The notes under the pieces were generated by a model. That model saw only the letters and a program-made list of their open reading frames with translations, searched no databases and was not told the origin of the DNA. Made by a program: the position numbers and the translations under genes. A stretch of DNA of 19,466 bases. Source: Candidatus Hermodarchaeota archaeon. Its GTDB lineage: Archaea; Asgardarchaeota; Hermodarchaeia; Hermodarchaeales; Hermodarchaeaceae. Position 1 is the stretch's first letter, and every line of letters begins with the position of its first letter. Positions 15,177-19,466 of this stretch are shown here, in pieces. The DNA is taken from NCBI GenBank assembly GCA_016839995.1, contig JAEOTD010000053.1:1-19466 (forward strand). Reading direction: 5' to 3'.

Positions 15177-15191
15177 GTTAACAGCGTTAAC
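15177..15191. promoter_or_regulatory. Palindrome GTTAAC-N3-GTTAAC abutting the ferredoxin-like start codon
   Basis: GTTAACAGCGTTAAC ends at the base before the ATG, covering the expected transcription start. A repressor bound there would block initiation. The core TTAAC-N3-GTTAA recurs before the ferritin gene. Confidence 0.5.
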
Positions 15192-15890
15192 ATGCCTGTT
15201 CGAGAAATCATCGAAATTGATGAAGAGAAATGTAATGGATGCGGTGAATGCATTCCGAATTGTGCCGAAGGAGCCCTCCAGATCGTCGATGGAAAAGTGA
15301 AACTGATTCGAGATGACTTATGTGATGGCCTGGGAGCCTGTTTAGGACATTGTCCAGAAGGAGCACTCAAAATTATTCACCGGGAAGCCCCTGACTTCGA
15401 TGAGGAAGCCGTTGAAAAACACCTCGCGAGTGGCGGTGCCCCTGAATGCGCATCCTGTGATGTCAAAGTTGATGGATCAACCTCCGCAACGCCTTCACAG
15501 ATTAGTGGCGAAGTAGTCCCCATTGGACAACGACAATGGCCGATTGCCCTGCGTTTGGTGTCGGTAAATGCGCCTTTTCTAAAAGATGCTGATCTCTTGG
15601 TGGTTGCCGATTGTGTACCCTTTTCGTATCCACAGTTCCTACAGGAATTTCTAAAGGAGAGGGTGCTGGTATATGGTTGTCCGAAATTTGATAATGCGCA
15701 GTTCTATGTGGATAAACTCACTGAGATTTTTCGTACAAATTCTATTAAGAGCGTTACCATGCTGAAAATGGAAGTGCCGTGTTGTTCCGGTCTCCAGCGC
15801 ATCGTCGAAATTGCCCTCAAACAATCTGGCAAAAATATTCCAGTTGAAAACGTCACCATCACGTTACAAGGCACTAAGAAGTCCTTATAG
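15192..15890 (+). CDS. Dicluster 4Fe-4S ferredoxin-like protein with a cysteine-rich C-terminal domain
   Basis: A 232-residue soluble iron-sulfur protein. The N-terminal ferredoxin module has a full C-x2-C-x2-C-x3-C site (Cys14, 17, 20, 24). The second site reads CDGLGACLGHCP (Cys44, Leu47, Cys50, Cys54), with three cysteines. The remaining 170 residues carry paired or single cysteines in ECASC (86, 89), ADCVPFSY (141), YGCPKF (163) and VPCCSG (197, 198), which could hold another metal or cluster. Such proteins occur in anaerobes and are often loosely labelled 4Fe-4S ferredoxins; the electron partner is unknown. No ribosome-binding site is seen, and a palindrome sits directly before the ATG. 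The gene converges on the peroxiredoxin gene with a 13-bp gap. Confidence 0.85.
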   Translation: MPVREIIEIDEEKCNGCGECIPNCAEGALQIVDGKVKLIRDDLCDGLGACLGHCPEGALKIIHREAPDFDEEAVEKHLASGGAPECASCDVKVDGSTSATPSQISGEVVPIGQRQWPIALRLVSVNAPFLKDADLLVVADCVPFSYPQFLQEFLKERVLVYGCPKFDNAQFYVDKLTEIFRTNSIKSVTMLKMEVPCCSGLQRIVEIALKQSGKNIPVENVTITLQGTKKSL

Positions 15891-15903
15891 CGGAAGGGAT
15901 TTG

Positions 15904-16401
15904 TTAATCAGCTGATTGAGTCCGTCCAATATCATCTACTGCGTGTTGGACTTCCCCATAAGGTGGTTCGACGGCTGGGTTGTCGGTAACCCACTTCCAA
16001 CGGATGAAGCTTTCAGGGCTTATTACGAATACCGCTCGTTTAGCTGCCGTGTAATCTTTGAGTTTGCCAAGTCCTTCTTGCATGACATCATATGCCCTGA
16101 TGACAACACGGTTATAATCGCTTAGAAGAGGGAACATTAAGCGGTTCTGTTCAGCAAAGGCTTTGTTCGTGAATGGGTCGTTTACGCTTATCGCGAGTAC
16201 TTGTGCATTGACGGATTCGAAGTTGGCCAGGGTGTCACGGAAGTGACACAGTTCTTTGGTACATACGGCAGTAAATGCACCGGGGAAGAATGCAAGGACT
16301 ACAATCTGACCCTTGAACTCTTTGAGGGTGCGAAGCTTGAGATCTGTATCATAGAGCTTAATTGGGGGCGCGGATTGACCGATTTGTAATCGTGAAGACA
16401 T
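15904..16401 (-). CDS. Peroxiredoxin (AhpE/BCP-type thiol peroxidase)
   Basis: A 165-residue thioredoxin-fold peroxidase that reduces hydrogen peroxide and organic hydroperoxides. The active site PGAFTAVCTKELC has Pro40, Thr44, the peroxidatic Cys47 and a second cysteine at Cys52, spaced as in BCP/PrxQ enzymes where the two can form an intramolecular disulfide. The rest (QIVVLAFFPGAF, VLAISVNDPF, FPLLSDYN, RAVFVIS) is typical and the length is normal. The ATG at 16399-16401 is preceded by AAGGAATC. The gene lies downstream of the FeoC-like regulator on the same strand, with an 85-bp gap, and both fit an oxidative/iron-stress block. The reductant is unknown. Confidence 0.92.
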   Translation of the reverse strand: MSSRLQIGQSAPPIKLYDTDLKLRTLKEFKGQIVVLAFFPGAFTAVCTKELCHFRDTLANFESVNAQVLAISVNDPFTNKAFAEQNRLMFPLLSDYNRVVIRAYDVMQEGLGKLKDYTAAKRAVFVISPESFIRWKWVTDNPAVEPPYGEVQHAVDDIGRTQSAD

Positions 16402-16486
16402 GATAGATTCCTTCTTGTTGCAATATGTGAGAGTATTTTGTCAAAAGCCTTTGCCTGAAAATAGATTAGGAAGTATTGACTAGTAA

Positions 16487-16795
16487 TCATTTAGTCTCTT
16501 CGCCTTTAGCGGTGAGAAGTTGGCGGCGATATCGCATACCTGCAGAGGTAAGCCGATAGGCTGAGAAAGTTTTGTTTGGGTTCTGTGAATGGATCCGACT
16601 CCCTGGACAAGTGTGACGGGATGAACATTGAAGGCAATCTTGTCCATGTTTGGTGATGGCAGTAATGTACCCTTGTTGAATGAGAGGATGCAGTAAGTAT
16701 TGAAGGTCTTCAATTGGTAGATTGAGATTCGTGGCTAACTGATATTCATCCATTGCTCCAGCCAGACGAATGATCTCTAGAAGCTTCAATTCCAC
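16487..16795 (-). CDS. FeoC-like winged-helix protein with three cysteines
   Basis: A 102-residue protein. Residues 3-50 form a short winged helix (LLEIIRLAGAMDEYQLATNL, LQYLLHPLIQQGYI). A loop follows with Cys54, Cys57 and Cys63 in the pattern C-x2-C-x5-C, then a C-terminal strand/helix FSAYRLTSAGMRYRRQLL. Winged helices with cysteines in the wing are known from FeoC, where they bind an iron-sulfur cluster, so an iron or redox sensor is plausible. A fourth cysteine is absent. The GTG start (16793-16795) has GAGGTGA nine bases upstream. The peroxiredoxin gene follows on the same strand. It may be a transcription regulator; the targets are unknown. Confidence 0.65.
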   Translation of the reverse strand: MELKLLEIIRLAGAMDEYQLATNLNLPIEDLQYLLHPLIQQGYITAITKHGQDCLQCSSRHTCPGSRIHSQNPNKTFSAYRLTSAGMRYRRQLLTAKGEETK

Positions 16796-17028
16796 TGTGA
16801 GGGTTCACCTCGATTTGTCAGGGTTTTGAATGGATAATATCTATGATTGATATCAGTTGCCTAAAGCCTTAGGTTATCAAAAACCGCCGGAGCTGACGAA
16901 TTTCATTAAGATCTCTCATAAGGAAGGTTACTTCCCTTAAGACCAGGGGTGTAACCCCACACCCTCTATCCCGTCCACACTTACGGCTTTCGGGACTGCT
17001 TTTATTCATTTATCAGTTCTTACAGAAT

Positions 17029-17037
17029 TATTTAAAC
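17029..17037 (+). promoter_or_regulatory. TATA box of the nicotinate phosphoribosyltransferase gene
   Basis: TATTTAAAC about 75 bp before the ATG, predicting a start of transcription near 17058 and a leader of about 48 bases. Confidence 0.5.
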
Positions 17038-17092
17038 TACTTAAATTGCCCCTAGCCTTATAGTGGTCTAATCCTGCTTTTAGTGGAAATGC

Positions 17093-17098
17093 GGAGGT
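17093..17098 (+). promoter_or_regulatory. Ribosome-binding site deciding between two overlapping ATGs
   Basis: GGAGGT lies seven bases before ATG 17106. The out-of-frame ATG at 17101 is too close to the site. Confidence 0.65.
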
Positions 17099-17105
17099 TA
17101 ATGGT

Positions 17106-18494
17106 ATGCCACCCCCAAAACTTGGACTGGTTAATCCCAATGAAATAGCCCTTTTCTTAGATTACTATGAGCTTACAAGTACAAAGACAGATTTTGATCA
17201 TGAAAACGATGCCCTAGTGACCCAGGAATACTTCGTTCGCTCACTGCCTTTTGGCAGCTATCTTGTTTCAGCAGGCTTAGAGCAGGTGATTGCCTTTATC
17301 ACGAACCTCCGGTTTGAAGAAAAAGACCTCGGATGGTTGGAGGCCACCTCGGGACCTGACTTTCGCAATGGCTTCCTAGACTTTCTGATGAATTTTAAAT
17401 TCAGTGGAGATATCTATGCTGTCCCTGAAGGAACCGTAGTTTTTCCAAATGAACCGATCATTAACGTAACAGGTCCCACAATAGAAGTTCAGCTTATCGA
17501 AACCTATCTGTTAAACATCATGAATTTCCAATCGTTGATTGCTACCAAAACAGCACGGATGGTAGATGTCGCCGATGAACGAACCGTTGTGGATTTTGGG
17601 GCACGTAGAGCCCATGGTCGAGATGCTGCATTATTGGCAGCACGAGCAGCCTACCTTGCTGGAGCAACTGGAACGTCTCTCGTTTTAGCAGGGAAGATGT
17701 GGGATATCCCGTATATTGGCACGATGCCACATGCCTTTATTCAGAATCGTCCGAACGAACTGCAAGCATTTCGAGAGTATTCAGCTTCATTTCCGCATAA
17801 TACGATTTTGTTAGTTGATACCTACGATACTCTTGAGGGTGTACGCAATGCCATTATCGTAGGGAAGGAATTGCATGAGCAGGGTTATCGTCTCATAGGG
17901 ATTCGCTTAGATAGCGGTGATCTTGCAAAGCTTAGCATTGAAGCCCGGAAACTCTTAGATGAGGCTGGTTTTGAGAAATCGAAAATCTTTGTGAGTAGCG
18001 ACCTTGACGAATATCGCATCGAAGAACTCATACGAGCTGATGCCCCGATTGATGGATTTGGGGTGGGAACCCGCCTCGTTACTGGAGCAAACTTCAACCC
18101 CATAACACGTGAAGGAGGAGTGTCTGCACTTCCAGGTGTGTATAAACTCGTCGAACGAATTGGAAAGGATGGGCATCCCATTCCCAAAACCAAACTAAGT
18201 GCGCAAAAGGTACTGCTGCCTTTTCGAAAACAGGTTCATCGCCAGTTTGACGAAAATGGACTATTTCATCGAGATACTATTTCCCGTTGGGAAGAGGAAG
18301 TTCCTGACGCAGAGCCTTTACTTGTTCCGATTATCCAACAGGGCGTGTTAACCTATGACTTTCCTTTACTTGAGGAAAGCCGTCAATACTGCAGAAGCCA
18401 AGTTGAACTGTTACCCAAGTCTTATCGTCTGCTCAGTGAAGCACCTAAATTTCCAGTGAAATTAAGTCCAGAACTAGAAAAGGTTGCAAGCTAG
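17106..18494 (+). CDS. pncB: Nicotinate phosphoribosyltransferase
   Basis: A 462-residue NAD-salvage enzyme that joins nicotinate and PRPP to nicotinate mononucleotide, with ATP hydrolysis. Typical motifs are present: DYYELT near the N-terminus, TVVFPNEPI (110-118), DFGARRAHG (163-171), GTMPHAFI (205-212), GIRLDSGDL, SSDLDEYRI, GFGVGTRLV and a C-terminal helical part. Length and motif order agree with archaeal/bacterial NAPRTases of the long type. It has a good ribosome-binding site at 17093-17098. The nicotinamidase gene converges on it from the right with a 36-bp gap. Together they would convert nicotinamide to nicotinate mononucleotide. Confidence 0.95.
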   Translation: MPPPKLGLVNPNEIALFLDYYELTSTKTDFDHENDALVTQEYFVRSLPFGSYLVSAGLEQVIAFITNLRFEEKDLGWLEATSGPDFRNGFLDFLMNFKFSGDIYAVPEGTVVFPNEPIINVTGPTIEVQLIETYLLNIMNFQSLIATKTARMVDVADERTVVDFGARRAHGRDAALLAARAAYLAGATGTSLVLAGKMWDIPYIGTMPHAFIQNRPNELQAFREYSASFPHNTILLVDTYDTLEGVRNAIIVGKELHEQGYRLIGIRLDSGDLAKLSIEARKLLDEAGFEKSKIFVSSDLDEYRIEELIRADAPIDGFGVGTRLVTGANFNPITREGGVSALPGVYKLVERIGKDGHPIPKTKLSAQKVLLPFRKQVHRQFDENGLFHRDTISRWEEEVPDAEPLLVPIIQQGVLTYDFPLLEESRQYCRSQVELLPKSYRLLSEAPKFPVKLSPELEKVAS

Positions 18495-18530
18495 CTTTGG
18501 TAAAGGAAACCGAATTGATTTGGAGCAAGC

Positions 18531-19070
18531 TTACTTTTTCAAGTCTTTGAGAATTGATGCGGCATCGGTAATTGTTGCGCCGTAGTATTCCTTCAGATAA
18601 GCTAGTCCCGTTTCGTGATCCTCTGCCTTGAAGGAATCGACGCTATCTTCGGGGATTAGGATTTTATAACCGCGGAAAAAAGCATCTGCGGCTGTATGAC
18701 GGACACAAAGGTGGGTGTGCAACCCCGTTAGTATGACTGTGTCAACCTTGCGACTCCGAAGCAGGGAATCCAAAGGGGTTTCGAAGAAGCTGCTATAGAC
18801 GTGTTTTCCTACGATGATGTCATCATCCGTTGGAGCAAGTTCAGGAATGACTTCAGCTCCCTCTGTACCCTCTATTGCATGGGCACCCCAACGTTCCATT
18901 TCAAAATCAGTATCGAGGTGACTATCATTGGCAAAAATCACAGGTAGCTTCTGCTTGTGGAATCCGTCAACGAGTTTCCGAATATTGGGTATGATGCGTT
19001 GGGCTCGATCACATTTGAGAGAGCCGGTCACGAAATCATTTAGCATGTCAACAATGATTAGCGCCTTCAT
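18531..19070 (-). CDS. pncA: Nicotinamidase (isochorismatase-like cysteine hydrolase)
   Basis: A 179-residue hydrolase. The catalytic triad of the family is visible: Asp8 in VDMLNDF, Lys89 in VGKHVYS and Cys122 in THLCVRHTA. The metal ligands expected of nicotinamidases can be matched as Asp49 and His51 (NDSH) and His64 (WGAHA). Nicotinamidases deamidate nicotinamide to nicotinate, the substrate of the neighbouring phosphoribosyltransferase, which supports this assignment over other isochorismatase-like enzymes. The start is taken as the ATG at 19068-19070; an in-frame TTG at 19077-19079 is possible. A TTTTAACG box about 30 bp upstream suggests a leaderless or very short leader, and no ribosome-binding site is visible. 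Confidence 0.85.
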   Translation of the reverse strand: MKALIIVDMLNDFVTGSLKCDRAQRIIPNIRKLVDGFHKQKLPVIFANDSHLDTDFEMERWGAHAIEGTEGAEVIPELAPTDDDIIVGKHVYSSFFETPLDSLLRSRKVDTVILTGLHTHLCVRHTAADAFFRGYKILIPEDSVDSFKAEDHETGLAYLKEYYGATITDAASILKDLKK

Positions 19071-19147
19071 TGTACTCAACAGTGTAAAGATTCTGACTCG
19101 TTAAAAGAGTATTGAACTGGCGAAATACAACAAAATCCCAAGGACTA

Positions 19148-19162
19148 CTTAACTATGTTAAG
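19148..19162. promoter_or_regulatory. Palindrome CTTAAC-N3-GTTAAG upstream of the ferritin TATA box
   Basis: CTTAACTATGTTAAG is perfect. It extends outwards to 12-bp half-sites with two mismatches. It lies 11 bp before the ferritin TATA box and between two divergent genes. Its core TTAAC-N3-GTTAA matches the palindrome at 15178-15190. Confidence 0.55.
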
Positions 19163-19173
19163 AAGTTCACTAC

Positions 19174-19183
19174 AAATATAAAG
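19174..19183 (+). promoter_or_regulatory. TATA box of the ferritin gene
   Basis: AAATATAAAG about 55 bp before the ATG, with transcription expected from about 19206. A ribosome-binding site GGAAGTGAT (19219-19227) ends five bases before the ATG. Confidence 0.65.
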
Positions 19184-19232
19184 AGGGAAAATAAACGCTT
19201 CAGCAGCTTTACACTTACGGAAGTGATGATGC

Positions 19233-19466
19233 ATGGAAATTAGTAAAGAACTACAAGACGCAATTAACGATCAACTAAACTTCGAACTCTATTCTGGTTA
19301 CATCTACCTTTCCATGGCAGCTTACTTCGAATCCCTGAACTACAATGGCATGGCAAAATGGATGAAGATCCAAGCTAGTGAAGAATATGCACATGCCATG
19401 CGATTCTGGACCCATATTTCCGATCGCGGAGGTCGAGTGGTTTTAACTGAGATTAAAGCCCCTGCA
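19233..19466 (+). CDS. Ferritin, partial (C-terminal part off the right edge)
   Basis: The first 78 residues of a non-haem ferritin, a 24-subunit iron-storage cage that oxidises Fe(II). The first two helices are recognisable: ELQDAINDQLNFELYSGYIYL and a second with MAKWMKIQASEEYAHAMRFW. The A-site ferroxidase ligands Glu18, Glu51 and His54 are all present at FtnA-like spacing, which separates it from a bacterioferritin lacking this pattern or from a Dps protein. The rest of the gene, including the later glutamates, is outside the window. Its promoter has a strong palindrome shared with the ferredoxin-like gene, pointing to iron- or redox-dependent control. Confidence 0.93.
   Translation, partial: MEISKELQDAINDQLNFELYSGYIYLSMAAYFESLNYNGMAKWMKIQASEEYAHAMRFWTHISDRGGRVVLTEIKAPA

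Larger units (their letters stand above)
16796..17105. other. 310-bp intergenic region with several small hairpins; possible RNA
   Basis: No credible open reading frame. From left to right: an ATATC-N7-GATAT inverted repeat (16837-16853) before the FeoC-like gene; CCTAA/TTAGG (16860-16873); GGAAG/CTTCC (16922-16935); GGGTGT/ACACCC with loop AACCCC (16947-16964); and TCCCG/CGGGA (16969-16995), followed by CTTTTATTCATTTAT. The hairpins lie upstream of the pncB TATA box, so they are not part of its leader. A short independent RNA starting near 16860 and ending after 17000 is possible. I recognise no known RNA family. Confidence 0.3.

Noticed and set aside
16860..17000. tRNA or other standard RNA gene in the long gap
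   Set aside because: No T-loop consensus, no acceptor pairing and no CCA. None of the conserved elements of RNase P, SRP or 5S RNA.

Overview
The window reads as a gene-dense stretch of an archaeal chromosome. Most starts have TATA-like boxes (TTTATA, TTTAAA or ATATAAA types) about 25-30 bp before a plausible transcription start. Ribosome-binding sites are of the archaeal GGAGGTGATC type. GTG and TTG starts are common, and a TrmI-type tRNA methyltransferase and several small zinc-ribbon proteins are present. The membrane/zinc-ribbon repertoire and the PGIPGFP C-terminal anchor suggest an uncultivated lineage, possibly Asgard-like, but that assignment is a low-confidence inference. I see no tRNA, rRNA, CRISPR array, transposase or phage gene.

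Left part (1-4640): a partial iron-type alcohol dehydrogenase and an SCP2-like lipid-binding protein on the minus strand, a metallophosphoesterase divergent from them, a threonine/serine dehydratase, a protein with three small zinc-binding modules, and a TrmI-type tRNA m1A methyltransferase. Two divergent pairs appear to share one TATA element each.

Middle (4777-11030): two tandem paralogous zinc-ribbon/two-TM membrane proteins, a helical cytosolic protein and, after two other genes, an SPFH (YdjI-type) protein with two C-terminal zinc ribbons. This set resembles the YdjG/YdjI partners of the bacterial PspA envelope-stress system, although no PspA is seen here. Interposed are a flavin reductase with a PCP-reductase-like C-terminal domain and a cation diffusion facilitator with a NifX-like C-terminal domain.

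Surface-protein locus (11216-15055): two paralogous exported, membrane-anchored proteins flank an HTH-RDD membrane regulator. The promoters of the two paralogues align without gaps and share a GTTnTCTAGnnGGA element at the same distance from the TATA box.

Right part (15192-19466): an iron/redox and NAD-salvage block with a dicluster ferredoxin-like protein, a peroxiredoxin, a FeoC-like winged-helix protein with three cysteines, nicotinate phosphoribosyltransferase, nicotinamidase and the start of a ferritin. The ferredoxin-like and ferritin genes share a TTAAC-N3-GTTAA palindrome at their promoters, which suggests common control. A 310-bp gap at 16796-17105 holds several small hairpins and could encode an RNA.
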